From positions 1 through 64,000 of the forward strand of contig JAIYAL010000197.1 of NCBI GenBank assembly GCA_027489095.1: a DNA stretch of 64,000 nt. The letters run 5' to 3'. This document shows, piece after piece, positions 36,947 to 45,815 of the stretch. Each line of letters opens with the position of its first letter. Position 1 is the stretch's first letter. The DNA comes from Erythrobacteraceae bacterium (GTDB lineage: Bacteria > Pseudomonadota > Alphaproteobacteria > Sphingomonadales > Sphingomonadaceae). The translations under genes were made by a program, and so were the position numbers. Under the pieces are notes generated by a model, which was not told the origin of the DNA, searched no databases, and saw only the letters and a program-made list of their open reading frames with translations.

Positions 36947-38152
36947 ATGTCTGAATCGAATGCAATCGTCAGCCAGATCGGTGATCTTGCCTCGGCAGGG
37001 GAGAAGATGATCGAGCGGCTGCGGCGCAAGGCCTTTCTGCCTGAAAGCCGCAAGGGGCTCAATGTACGGTTCGGAATTGCCGAGGCCGCGCAGCTGCTGG
37101 GGTGTTCGACCAACCGCATCCGCATGGCCGAGGATGATGGCCGCCTGCCCCTTCCCCCTGCGGGCGAAAACGGGCGCAGGCTGGGCTATACGGTGCAGGA
37201 AATGCTCAACATGCGCGAGGTGCTTGGCGCCTCCCCTGCCCGCGCGCCGATGGATGTGCCCGCGATCATCGCGGTGCAAAACTTCAAGGGCGGCGTGGGC
37301 AAATCCACCGTCACCACCCATCTGGCGCATTACTTCGCGGTGCAGGGATACCGCGTGCTGGTGGTCGACTGCGACAGCCAGGCGACGACGACCACGCTGT
37401 TCGGCTTCAACCCGCATTTCAACATCGCGCGCGAGGAAACGCTCTACCCCTACCTCTCGATCGACCCGACCCAGACCGACCTGCTCTATGCGGTGAAGCC
37501 GACGCCCTGGCCGAATGTGGATCTGATCCCTTCGAATCTGGAACTGTTCGACGTGGAGTATGAACTGGCGGCCTCCGGCTCGGACGGGCAATCGGTGCTG
37601 GCGGCGCGGTTCCGCAAGCTCAAGCAGGGGCTCGCCGATCTGGCGCGCGATTATGATGTGGTGATCCTCGATCCGCCGCCAGCGCTCGGCACGATCAGCC
37701 TTGCGGTAATGCAGGCAGCCAATGCGCTGCTGGTGCCGCTGGCGGCGACCACGCCGGATTTCTGCTCCACCGTGCAGTTCCTCTCGATGATGGATCAGGT
37801 GATCGCGCAGCTGATCGCGGCCGGGATCGAGGTGGATTACTCGTTCGTGCGGCTGATCTGCTCCAAGTTCGATGGCAACGATCCCAGCCACGCGATGGTG
37901 CGCTCGATCATGGAGCAGACCTTCGGCCCGGCCCTGCTGCCGGTGCCGATCCTCGAAAGCGCGGAAATCAGCCATGCGGCCATGCGGATGATGACGGTGT
38001 ACGAACTGGAGAAAGCCATCGGAACGCCAAAGACGCACAAGCGCTGCAAGGCCAACCTTGATGAGGCGCTGGGCCAGATCGAGCAACTGGTGCGCACCGG
38101 ATGGGGCCGCATCGCCCCCGCGCGCGAAGAGGATGTGCTCCATGCCGCATGA
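36947..38152 (+). CDS. parA: ParA partition ATPase (type Ia)
   Basis: A 401-residue protein. The N-terminal 100 residues include a MerR-like helix-turn-helix (FGIAEAAQLLGCSTNRIRMAEDDGRLPLP), which in type Ia ParA proteins represses the par operon. The deviant Walker A loop FKGGVGKSTVTTH and the Walker B segment YDVVILDPPPALG follow. With ParB it moves and positions the plasmid. The next gene is parB, 82 bases downstream. The domain order and length are typical for plasmid ParA. Confidence 0.93.
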   Translation: MSESNAIVSQIGDLASAGEKMIERLRRKAFLPESRKGLNVRFGIAEAAQLLGCSTNRIRMAEDDGRLPLPPAGENGRRLGYTVQEMLNMREVLGASPARAPMDVPAIIAVQNFKGGVGKSTVTTHLAHYFAVQGYRVLVVDCDSQATTTTLFGFNPHFNIAREETLYPYLSIDPTQTDLLYAVKPTPWPNVDLIPSNLELFDVEYELAASGSDGQSVLAARFRKLKQGLADLARDYDVVILDPPPALGTISLAVMQAANALLVPLAATTPDFCSTVQFLSMMDQVIAQLIAAGIEVDYSFVRLICSKFDGNDPSHAMVRSIMEQTFGPALLPVPILESAEISHAAMRMMTVYELEKAIGTPKTHKRCKANLDEALGQIEQLVRTGWGRIAPAREEDVLHAA

Positions 38153-38234
38153 CGGGGCTTTCCTACAGGATGATGTTCTGCATATGTTCTCAACCTTCTT
38201 TCTGCCTAGCCCATTTTTTTCGCGGGATTGAACC

Positions 38235-39317
38235 ATGGCACGCAAGCAATCCGATTATCTCGCCGCACTTTTGTCGGATGACGAGCCGGCCGAGACCAGA
38301 TCAGCGGGTGCCGAACCGGTTTCGGCACCAGCAGCGGCGGCGGCTCCGGCGGAGCGCGTGCGCGGGGGCACGCTGCTGGGCCGCGAAAACGCGCTGGCCC
38401 GCGTGGCGAGCGGCGAAGTGCGGCAGGTGACGCAGTTGCTGCTCGATCCGGCGCGGGTGCGGCCGTGGGCGGGCAATGCCAGGTCCTATGCGCATCTGTC
38501 TCAGGAAAGCTGCGCCGAACTGATCGATTCGATCATTGCCGAAGGCGGCCAGAAAGTGCCCGCCATCGTGCGCCGGATCCAGGGTGATCCCGCGCATGAT
38601 TACGAAGTGATCGCGGGCACGCGGCGGCACTGGGCGGTGAGCTGGCTGCGCGCGCATTCCTACCCGGACATGCAGTTCCTGGCGCAAGTGGCGCAGATCG
38701 ATGACGAAGCCGCCTTCCGCCTCGCCGATATCGAGAACCGCGCGCGCAAGGATGTGTCCGACCTCGAACGCGCGCGCAATTATGCGCAGGCGCTGCACGA
38801 TCACTACGGCGGACACCTGACCCGGATGGCCGAGCGGCTCAAGCTTTCAAAGGGCTGGCTGTCCAAGATGCTCAAGGTAGCGGCGCTGCCCGATGCGGTG
38901 ATTGCCGCGTTTGCCAGCCCGGCGGATGTGGCGCTGAAACCCGCCTATGCGCTGGCACAGGCGCTCGACGACCGCACGAAGGCTGCCGTGATCCTGGGGG
39001 AAGCGCGCGCCATCGCACAGCATCAGAACGTCCGCCGCGCAGGCGGAGAGGCCCCCTTCCCCGCCGCCGATGTGCTGAGCCGCCTGCTCGCCGCGCCGCA
39101 TGGCCAGTCTGGTCAGGGCAAGGCTGGGCAGAAGGAACCCGTGCGGACATATGCCGGAGCCATGAACCGCCCGGCGGTGACGGTGCGCACCGTGAACCGG
39201 CAGGGCGTGACGCTGCAACTGCACGCCGGGTCGGGCCTTGATGCGCAGGGCCTTGTCGAGCTGGTGGCCGCTGCGCTGAAGGACCTGGAGGATCAGGGGC
39301 AGGGAGTGCTGCGCTGA
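38235..39317 (+). CDS. parB: ParB centromere-binding CTPase
   Basis: A 360-residue protein. The ParB/Srx core shows the CTP-binding motif GTRRHWAVSWLR, and a helix-turn-helix follows (HLTRMAERLKLSKGWLSKMLKVAALPD). The first 60 residues contain an Ala-rich linker. It would load on parS palindromes; two candidates lie just after this gene and inside repA. The parA-parB-repA order is common for alphaproteobacterial plasmids. Confidence 0.92.
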   Translation: MARKQSDYLAALLSDDEPAETRSAGAEPVSAPAAAAAPAERVRGGTLLGRENALARVASGEVRQVTQLLLDPARVRPWAGNARSYAHLSQESCAELIDSIIAEGGQKVPAIVRRIQGDPAHDYEVIAGTRRHWAVSWLRAHSYPDMQFLAQVAQIDDEAAFRLADIENRARKDVSDLERARNYAQALHDHYGGHLTRMAERLKLSKGWLSKMLKVAALPDAVIAAFASPADVALKPAYALAQALDDRTKAAVILGEARAIAQHQNVRRAGGEAPFPAADVLSRLLAAPHGQSGQGKAGQKEPVRTYAGAMNRPAVTVRTVNRQGVTLQLHAGSGLDAQGLVELVAAALKDLEDQGQGVLR

Positions 39318-39325
39318 TGCCCGGA

Positions 39326-39343
39326 TGTTTCCCCGGGGAAACA
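39326..39343. promoter_or_regulatory. parS-like palindrome, copy 1
   Basis: TGTTTCCCCGGGGAAACA is an 18-bp perfect palindrome nine bases after parB. It keeps the TGTTTC/GAAACA ends of the classical parS consensus (TGTTTCACGTGAAACA) with a two-bases-longer, changed centre. A second copy lies inside repA. Confidence 0.75.
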
Positions 39344-39381
39344 CGCCGCGCGCCGTCCCCAGCACGTCGCGGAAGCACGCG

Positions 39382-40599
39382 ATGAACCGGGCGAAAAGCC
39401 GTGCTGGCAAAGCGGCGGTGGGCGATCAGTTCGATCTGTTCCTGCCCTATATCGCCGATCTGCCGATGCGCGATCAGCGCGAGATGATGGAGCGCCCGTT
39501 CTTCAGCCTGGCCAAATCGCGGCGGGTGAAGCCGATTGATTACACCAGCCCCGATGGCAAGCTGTGGGTCCACGTTTCGGCCAGCCCCGAATATGGCATG
39601 GCCACGATCTGGGATGCCGACATTCTGATCTATTGCGCCAGCGTGCTGGCCGACATGGTTCGACGCGGGGTCAACGATGTGCCGCGCAAGCTGCATCTGA
39701 TGCCCTATGACCTCCTGCGCGCCATCGGCAGGCCGCCCACGGGCCGCGCCTACGAGCTGCTGGCCCAGTCGCTCGACCGGCTCGTGGCGACCACGATCAA
39801 GACCAACATCCGCGCTGAAAACAGGCGCGAGGCCACGTTTAGCTGGCTTGATGGATGGACCCAGCTGGTCGATGAACGGACCGAGCGGTCACGCGGCATG
39901 ACCATCGAGCTTTCGAACTGGTTCTGGGAAGGCGTCATGATGCAGGGCGGGGTGCTCGCCATCGACCGGGCTTATTTCGACATCACCGGCGGACGCGAAC
40001 GCTGGCTCTACAAAGTGGCGCGCAAGCACGCGGGCGGGGCAGGGGAGGGCGGCTTTGCCATCTCGGTGCCGGTCCTGTTCGAGAAATCGGGCGCAGAAGG
40101 GGACTACCGCCGCTTCAAGTTCGAGATCATCAAGCTGGCGGAAAAAGACGCGCTGCCGGGCTACGGCCTGAGCATCGAAGCGGCGAAGGGCGGCGGCGAA
40201 CCTTTGCTGCGGATGCGGCGCTTCGACGGCAAGGACGGGGCGGGGAAGGGCCTGCCGGAATCCAGCGCGCCCGCACACGATGTTTCCCCGGGGAAACATG
40301 CCGCGGCCCCGGCTGCACCGCAGATCGAGGCGGCACCGGAACCGACGTTCGACGCCCGCGCGCTGATCCGCTCGACCGTGGCAGGCCTCAGTGACGCCGC
40401 CACGCGCGGCTTCATGACCGACGAGACCATCGACCACTTGCGCGAAACCTGCCCCGGTTGGGATCTCCACGCCCTCCACGCCGAGTTCGAACGCTGGGTT
40501 GCCAGTGATCCCGCGCGCACCCCCGCCAACTGGCAGCGCGCCTTTACCGGATGGGTCAAGCGCCACCACGAGAAGCACCGGCACAACTTGCGCGGGTGA
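39382..40599 (+). CDS. repA: Plasmid replication initiator RepA (RPA family)
   Basis: A 405-residue protein. The N-terminal half has the replication initiator A pattern: QFDLFLPYIADLPMRDQREMMERPFFSLAK, VSASPEYGMATIWDADILIY, and winged-helix segments (PYDLLRAIGRPPTGRAYELL, RAYFDITGGRERWLYKVARKHAG). The C-terminal 130 residues form a proline/alanine-rich linker and a small helical domain. The start at this ATG follows GGAAG; an in-frame ATG at 39325 lies within the first parS-like palindrome and is less likely. The iterons it should bind lie directly downstream. A parS-like palindrome is embedded in the linker-coding part. Confidence 0.88.
   Translation: MNRAKSRAGKAAVGDQFDLFLPYIADLPMRDQREMMERPFFSLAKSRRVKPIDYTSPDGKLWVHVSASPEYGMATIWDADILIYCASVLADMVRRGVNDVPRKLHLMPYDLLRAIGRPPTGRAYELLAQSLDRLVATTIKTNIRAENRREATFSWLDGWTQLVDERTERSRGMTIELSNWFWEGVMMQGGVLAIDRAYFDITGGRERWLYKVARKHAGGAGEGGFAISVPVLFEKSGAEGDYRRFKFEIIKLAEKDALPGYGLSIEAAKGGGEPLLRMRRFDGKDGAGKGLPESSAPAHDVSPGKHAAAPAAPQIEAAPEPTFDARALIRSTVAGLSDAATRGFMTDETIDHLRETCPGWDLHALHAEFERWVASDPARTPANWQRAFTGWVKRHHEKHRHNLRG
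40280..40299. promoter_or_regulatory. parS-like palindrome, copy 2 (inside repA)
   Basis: A 20-bp perfect palindrome, ATGTTTCCCCGGGGAAACAT, whose 18-bp core is identical to copy 1. It lies in the coding sequence of the RepA linker (residues VSPGKHA), where the protein sequence is unlikely to be constrained. Confidence 0.75.
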
Positions 40600-40623
40600 T
40601 GGCTGCGGGTGATCCTGTCCTGC

Positions 40624-40861
40624 GTTCCGGAAGTATCGTGCGTGCCGGGCTACACGTTCCCAGCCTGCGCACAGGGCTGCTCATTTGAACCTCTATCATC
40701 ACTGCTGCGCATGAAGAGATTCAATTCAGCGCCCGGATTCCAGACCATCGACACATCGGGAACGCGCAGCGACGGTCCGTCGATACATCAGGAACCCGGC
40801 GACGATACTTCGGGAACAATCCTTCGAGACTTCGGGAACGCCGCCTCGACACATCGGGAAC
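40624..40861. repeat. Iteron array of the replication origin
   Basis: Five direct 15-bp repeats with consensus CGAYACWTCGGGAAC start at 40749, 40781, 40803, 40825 and 40847; the last four are exactly 22 bp apart, two turns of the helix. A sixth copy in the opposite orientation (reverse complement CGATACTTCCGGAAC) is at 40624-40638. They follow repA directly. Beyond them a less GC-rich stretch with three CTAAC motifs (40917-40950) could be the unwinding region. This is very probably oriV. The remaining DNA to 41149 contains no convincing gene. Confidence 0.85.
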
Positions 40862-41149
40862 AGCCCGAACGCGCGAATCGGCGGGACCATGCGAGTCGTG
40901 GCTGCATTGGCGAGCTCTAACCTTGTCTAACTCGCTTTAAACCCATCTAACCCTTCAGGAAGCCTCTGGCTGGTTTGAAAGGGGGAAGGGCCCTGCGGCA
41001 ATGTCAGCCCATGTTCGCCCAGACCCTGCCCTGACCCTGCGCAGGATTCCGGCCGGACACACGACCGCATTTGTCGTGGCAAGCTGTAGGCGTTGAGCCG
41101 CAATCACGGTACTGCCGCCGTCGATGCTGTTTTCTCGCAAGGCCATGCC

Positions 41150-42646
41150 ATGACCAGACCGCGCCGCTTCGGCCTCTCCAAATCGCGCCTGACCATGTTC
41201 GAGCAGTGTCCGAAGCGATTGTGGCTGGCTGTCCATCGACCGGAGGAGGGCGACGCCGGAGAGGCGGCAGAGGCCCGGTTCGCGATCGGGCACGCAGTGG
41301 GGGCGGCGGCCTGCGCCCTGCATCCTGATGGCGTGATGATCGCGGCGGATCCCGATCTGGCCGCCGCACTTGCCGAAACCCGCCGCCTGATCGGCGAAGG
41401 CCACCCCGGCCCGCTGTTCGAGGCAACGTTCGAACATGACGGCGTGCTGGTCCGCGTCGATGTGATGCGCCGCGCCGATGATGCGCGCTGGCACGTGGCC
41501 GAGGTCAAAAGCTCGACCCGGGCGAGAGACTATCACCTCGGTGATCTGGCGACGCAGGTCTGGGTGATCGAGGAGGCAGGCATCACATTAGCCAGCGCCG
41601 CGATCCGGCATGTCGATACGCGCTTCGTGCTGCAACGCGAAGGTCATTATGCCGGGCTGTTTGCCGATGCAGACATGCTGGCACCGGCGCGGGAGGCAGC
41701 GCGCGGGCGGCCGGCGCTGGTCGCGGCGGCCAAAGCGGTGCTGGCGGGGGAGGAGCCGGATATCGCGATGGGCGATCAGTGTTCCGATCCGTTCGACTGC
41801 GAATTTGCCGGGTACTGCGCGCAGGCTCTCCCGTCGGGGCCAGAGTGGCCGGTGACCATATTGCCAAACGGCGGGGGCAAGAAGTGGGCGTCCAAAGGCG
41901 TGACCGATCTGCTCGACCTTGCCGAAAAAGACCTCTCGGCAAAGCATGCACGTGTGTTTGCCGCCACGCGCAGCGGCAAGCCTTACCATGACCGCGCAGG
42001 CGCAAAGGCGGCCATAGCGCAGTGGACGTTCCCGCGCGCCTGGCTCGATTTCGAGACGATTGCCCCGGCGCTGCCGCTCTGGGTCGGCACGCGGCCCTAT
42101 CAACAGGTCCCGTTCCAGTTCTCGCTGCATCTGGAAGCGGCGGATGGCACCATCACGCACCATGCATTTCTGCAAACGGACGGCCAAGACCCACGCCGCC
42201 CCTGTGCCGAGGCGCTCGCCGCGATGATCCCGGTAGAGGCCACGGTGATCGCCTATAACGCCGGGTTCGAGCGCGGCGTGCTGCGCAATCTGGCGCGCGA
42301 TGTGCCGGAACTGGCCGAGACCATGCTTTCGATCGAAGCGCGCATGGTGGACCTGCTGCCGATCACACGCGAGACTTGGTATCATCAGGACCAACGCGGC
42401 AGTTGGTCGATCAAGGCGGTGCTGCCGACGATTGCGGCAGGCCTCGATTATGATGGATTGGAAGTGAAGGACGGTGGCAATGCGCAGGCGGCTTTCCTGG
42501 AGGCCATCGATCCAGCAACGTCGCCCGAACGGCGCTGGGCGCTGAACGAAGCGCTGCTGGCCTATTGCGAGCGGGACACCTGGGCGATGGTGGCCGTTGC
42601 GCGCAAGCTGGCGGGGGAGGGGGGACTGATAGCAATGTTAGGATAG
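41150..42646 (+). CDS. DUF2779 nuclease: Cas4-like domain plus DEDD exonuclease domain
   Basis: A 498-residue protein. The N-terminal half resembles Cas4/AddB-type PD-(D/E)xK nucleases: Asp104 in VLVRVDV and AEVKSS (Glu118, Lys120), with four cysteines placed as for an iron-sulfur cluster (Cys20, 211, 217, 223). The C-terminal half is an RNase H-fold 3'-5' exonuclease-like domain: WLDFETI (Asp300, Glu302), AYNAGFERGVL, and YCERDTWAM. The family is uncharacterised as far as I know. It lies immediately after the origin and is followed 35 bases later by an ATPase gene. The start is the ATG at MTRPRRFGLSKS; the frame is open 19 codons further upstream. Confidence 0.8.
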   Translation: MTRPRRFGLSKSRLTMFEQCPKRLWLAVHRPEEGDAGEAAEARFAIGHAVGAAACALHPDGVMIAADPDLAAALAETRRLIGEGHPGPLFEATFEHDGVLVRVDVMRRADDARWHVAEVKSSTRARDYHLGDLATQVWVIEEAGITLASAAIRHVDTRFVLQREGHYAGLFADADMLAPAREAARGRPALVAAAKAVLAGEEPDIAMGDQCSDPFDCEFAGYCAQALPSGPEWPVTILPNGGGKKWASKGVTDLLDLAEKDLSAKHARVFAATRSGKPYHDRAGAKAAIAQWTFPRAWLDFETIAPALPLWVGTRPYQQVPFQFSLHLEAADGTITHHAFLQTDGQDPRRPCAEALAAMIPVEATVIAYNAGFERGVLRNLARDVPELAETMLSIEARMVDLLPITRETWYHQDQRGSWSIKAVLPTIAAGLDYDGLEVKDGGNAQAAFLEAIDPATSPERRWALNEALLAYCERDTWAMVAVARKLAGEGGLIAMLG

Positions 42647-42677
42647 TTTACAAAGAAGCGATAAACTGCCATAAACT
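42645..42677. promoter_or_regulatory. AGTTTA/TAAACT dyad before the ATPase gene
   Basis: AGTTTA (42645-42650) and TAAACT (42662-42667) form a dyad with an 11-base gap, and TAAACT recurs at 42672-42677. The gap between the two genes is short and AT-rich compared with its surroundings. It could be a promoter with an operator for the ATPase gene. Confidence 0.35.
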
Positions 42678-42681
42678 TGCT

Positions 42682-43863
42682 ATGGATCGCCGCCGAAATC
42701 CCTTTGCGCCGGGCGCTGGAACGCCGCCGCCGGAACTTGCCGGCCGCGGTCCGCTCATCGAAGATGCCGCCGTGGCACTGGATCGGATCCGGGCGGGGCG
42801 CGCCGCGCGCAGCCTGATCTTCTATGGTCTGCGCGGCGTGGGCAAGACGGTGCTGCTCACCACAATCCGCAACCAGGCCGAGGCCGAGGGGCTGGTGGTG
42901 GTGGCGATGGAAGCGCCGGAGAACCGCTCCCTGCCCGCGATGCTGGTGCCTGCGCTGCGGGCGGCGCTGCTGAAGATGGACCGGATGAAGCAAGCCGGGC
43001 GCAAGATCCGCCGCGCGCTTTCCGCTCTTGCCGGTTTCGTCAAACCGCGCGTGTCCTATGAAGGGTTCGAGATCGCGCTGGAATTCGATGTCGAGCCGGG
43101 GCTGGCCGATAGCGGGGATCTGGAAGCGGACCTTGCCGATCTGATCCGAGCGGCAGGGGAGGCGGCGCAGGAATCCGGCACGGCCTTCGTGCTCGCCATC
43201 GATGAACTGCAGTATGTGCCCGAGGAAGAACTCGCCGCGCTGATAAGCGCGCTCCACCGCGCGGGCCAGTTGCAATTGCCGATCACGCTGGTGGGGGCAG
43301 GGCTGCCGCAGCTGCTAGGCCAGATGGGCCGGGCAAAGTCCTATGCCGAGCGTTTGTTCGCCTTCGTGCCGCTTGGCCCGCTCGACTATGCGGCGGCGGC
43401 CGATGCGATCCGCCTGCCGTTGGAGCACGAGGACGCCGCCATCACCGACGCGGCGCTGAACGCCATTTACGAGCAGACCCAAGGCTATCCCTATTTCCTA
43501 CAGGAATGGGGCAAGCACAGCTGGGACCTTGCCGAAGCATCGCCGATTAACGAACGCGACGTGGCCGATGCTGGCGTGGCCGCGCTGGCCGAACTCGACG
43601 CCAGCTTCTTCCGTGTGCGCTTCGACCGGCTGAGCCCTGCCGAAAAGCGTTATATGCGCGGCATGGCCGAATTGGGGGAAGGCCCGCACCGCTCGGGCGA
43701 TATTGCCGAAGCGCTGGGGATGAAAGTGAACGGTGTTGCGCCCACACGCAACAGCCTGATCCGCAAGGGAATGCTCTACAGCCCCGCCCATGGCGACACC
43801 GCCTTCACGGTGCCGCTGTTCGGGGCCTTCATGCGCCGTGCGATGCCAGCTGGGGCCGCTTAG
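42682..43863 (+). CDS. STAND-like AAA ATPase
   Basis: A 393-residue protein. Walker A GLRGVGKT is at 49-56 and Walker B FVLAIDELQ has Asp174-Glu175. The downstream helices (QLLGQMGRAKSYAERLF, IYEQTQGYPYFLQEWG) match the archaeal-type ATPase/MoxR-like winged-helix pattern common in STAND and plasmid ATPases. A C-terminal winged helix follows (SGDIAEALGMKVNGVAPTRNSLIRKGML). Its role is unknown; it may act with the DUF2779 nuclease upstream or be a plasmid stability protein. The start ATG fits the protein N-terminus; the frame extends 39 codons upstream into the neighbour. Confidence 0.75.
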   Translation: MDRRRNPFAPGAGTPPPELAGRGPLIEDAAVALDRIRAGRAARSLIFYGLRGVGKTVLLTTIRNQAEAEGLVVVAMEAPENRSLPAMLVPALRAALLKMDRMKQAGRKIRRALSALAGFVKPRVSYEGFEIALEFDVEPGLADSGDLEADLADLIRAAGEAAQESGTAFVLAIDELQYVPEEELAALISALHRAGQLQLPITLVGAGLPQLLGQMGRAKSYAERLFAFVPLGPLDYAAAADAIRLPLEHEDAAITDAALNAIYEQTQGYPYFLQEWGKHSWDLAEASPINERDVADAGVAALAELDASFFRVRFDRLSPAEKRYMRGMAELGEGPHRSGDIAEALGMKVNGVAPTRNSLIRKGMLYSPAHGDTAFTVPLFGAFMRRAMPAGAA

Positions 43864-43956
43864 AGCCGATATCCACAATCGGCTGAAACGCGATCGTGAA
43901 GGGCGGAATGCCAGTTTCGTCGTAGTCGCCTGGTTCCAGCGCGGACGGCACCAGAG

Positions 43957-44715
43957 TCACTGCGGAATGCGTGCGGAGGTGGCCGGCACATCGAGTTGCG
44001 GATGACCCAGCAGGCCGCCCTGAAACAGGTCGACTCCTTCCGACAGTAGCCAGTCAAATTCACCGCGGGTTTCGACATGCTTGGCAATCAGATCGATCCC
44101 GAGATCATCGCAAGTCTGGATCAGACCACGCACGATGGCCTGCTTGGCTCCGTTGGTATCAGCATCCCGCACAAGCTTTGCGTTGAGAGCAATCGCATTG
44201 GGCTGGCTCATTTCCATCTGGTTTAGCCCCGACCGGCCAGCACCAAAGTGATCGAGGCAGATCCTCAGCCCGTTTTCCTTGCAATCCTGAACGATCGTGA
44301 TGATGGAACTGAGATCGCCGTTCAGATAGTCCTGATTGAGTTCGAGGGTAATGATGCGGCTGTCAATGTTCTGCGCATTGGCCAGATCAATGATCGATTG
44401 CATGGTGGCAATCGCATCGTCGGTGCTGGCAGGTCGGACATTGATATTGATGCCCTAGGCTGTGCCCGGCCGCGCGGAAATCAGCATGGCACGTTGCCGG
44501 GCGACAGCCTCGACGTTGGCCAATACGTCTGCGGCAAAATCCGCTGCCGTCATTTCCCGCTGCATGCGGATATCCCAAGCAATGGCTTCATGTGACCAGA
44601 TCGTGCCCTGAGACGCCGATATGATCGGTTGAAAAGCGATCCCGGTTTCTGCCGAGGGCGCGTGCGCCGACGGGGCGGCGACCGTCGGTGCCGACCCTGG
44701 CGCAGGTCGCGAGGC
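43957..44715 (-). pseudogene. EAL domain portion of a BLUF-EAL protein, with an in-frame TAG
   Basis: Read in the same frame as the BLUF part and without frameshift, this begins after a TAG codon with an Ala/Pro linker, then ETGIAFQPIISASQGTIWSHEA (EAL-domain start, with the EAL triplet changed to EAI). A second in-frame TAG (44455-44457) interrupts the domain between SARPGTA and GININVRPA. The downstream part has recognisable EAL segments (RICLDHFGAGRSGLNQ, IDLIAKHVET), although the first normally reads D-D-F-G-x-G-x-S. EAL domains hydrolyse c-di-GMP. Changed signature residues and stops indicate a decayed domain. Confidence 0.8.
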
Positions 44716-45020
44716 CTAGCTGCGCCACCGCCCGTCCTTGAATGCGTTCAGCAATTTTTGCGCGCGACCCGGCACCAGCGATTGTGCAGTGACGGTGCCT
44801 GTCAGAAAATCATTCACGCCGTCGAGGTCATCGAGTTCGGCCGCTGTGATATCGGCGAAACCCATCGACCAGTCGCCAAACGCACGGCGCGGAATCGATT
44901 CGCGGATGATCGTAGTGATGTTGCCATGTCGCGGATCGGCGGAAATAACTGCGAACAGGGCATCGATATCGCTATCCTGCCCTTCGATGACTTGCAGAAA
45001 ACTGCCCTCGATGTGCAGCA
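44716..45020 (-). pseudogene. 3' part of the BLUF photoreceptor domain, split by a transposon
   Basis: After the transposon the frame resumes: LLHIEGSFLQVIEGQDSDID ... ADPRHGNITTIIRESIPRRAFGDWSMGFADI ... and ends FKDGRWRS followed by TAG. These are the C-terminal strands of a BLUF flavin-binding blue-light sensor (the conserved SMGF is visible). Removing the transposon and one copy of the 5-bp duplication restores one frame: 43 codons on the far side and 99 here. Confidence 0.85.
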
Positions 45021-45058
45021 GGCGTCACCTCAAGGTTTGTGCGCCAGACAACGATTTG
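45021..45058 (+). repeat. Left terminal inverted repeat of transposon 2
   Basis: The exact 38-bp reverse complement of 48808-48845. It is preceded by the CAGCA target duplication. Confidence 0.95.
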
Positions 45059-45082
45059 CCGGACATTGTGGGAACATAGGCG

Positions 45083-45643
45083 TCAGGCGGCGACGCGGAG
45101 ATACTGGTATAGGGTTTCACGGCTGATCCCCAGGTCGCGGGCGATTGTGGCCTTACGCTCGCCGGCGGCAATGCGGCGGAGCAGCTCGGCGACCTTATCG
45201 TCAGAGAGGGACCGTTTCCGTCCGCGATAAGCGCCGCGTTGCCTGGCAAGCGCAATTCCTTCGCGCTGCCGTTCCCGGATCAAGGCACGCTCAAATTCGG
45301 CGAACGCGCCCATGACCGAAAGCATCAGATTGGCCATGGGGGAATCCTCGCCGGAAAAGGCAAGGCTCTCCTTCATGAACTCGATGCGGATGTCTCTCTT
45401 CGTGAGAGACTGGACCAGCTTGCGCAGATCGTCGAGATTGCGCGCCAGTCGATCCATGCTGTGCACCACGACGGTATCGCCCTCGCGGGCGAAGGCGAGC
45501 ATGGCGTCGAGCTGGGGCCGATTGACGTCCTTGCCCGATGCTTTGTCGGTAAAGATCCGGTCGAGCGACTGACCTTCCAACTGGCGATCGACATTCTGAT
45601 CGAATGTGCTCACCCGGACGTAACCGATCCTCTGGCCTTTCAT
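45083..45643 (-). CDS. tnpR: Serine resolvase of transposon 2
   Basis: A 186-residue resolvase, normal length. It begins MKGQRIGYVRVSTFDQN with Ser12 as the nucleophile. VVHSMDRLARNLDDL and GAFAEFERALIRERQREGI are the family motifs. A C-terminal helix-turn-helix follows (ERKATIARDLGISRETLYQYL). It is transcribed away from tnpA, and the 172 bases between them hold the res-like sites. Its protein is quite unlike the extended resolvase of transposon 1, so the two elements belong to different subgroups. Confidence 0.95.
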   Translation of the reverse strand: MKGQRIGYVRVSTFDQNVDRQLEGQSLDRIFTDKASGKDVNRPQLDAMLAFAREGDTVVVHSMDRLARNLDDLRKLVQSLTKRDIRIEFMKESLAFSGEDSPMANLMLSVMGAFAEFERALIRERQREGIALARQRGAYRGRKRSLSDDKVAELLRRIAAGERKATIARDLGISRETLYQYLRVAA

Positions 45644-45815
45644 CGCCGCCTCCGGTCAATTTGTCAGGTTGAAATCTATGACACCGCGCAACAGACGTCA
45701 ACAAATGCGTTCACCAACTCTAATCTGACAGAATTGGAAGCACCGCCCTGACGTCCGGTTAGGCTATACTCCAGATTGACGCTAGCCTGCTGCTCAGGAG
45801 TCGGATGGAGGCAGC
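45644..45815. promoter_or_regulatory. res-like region and divergent promoters of transposon 2
   Basis: The gap between divergent tnpR and tnpA contains several TGAC/GTCA-type half-sites (for example TGACACCGCGCAACAGACGT, and TGACGTCCGG near 45750). This is the usual place of the res recombination site and shared promoters. The exact subsites were not resolved. Confidence 0.5.

Noticed and set aside
40609-40920. 103-codon frame across the iterons
   Set aside because: It is simply the translation of the repeats; there is no ribosome binding site and the composition is not protein-like.
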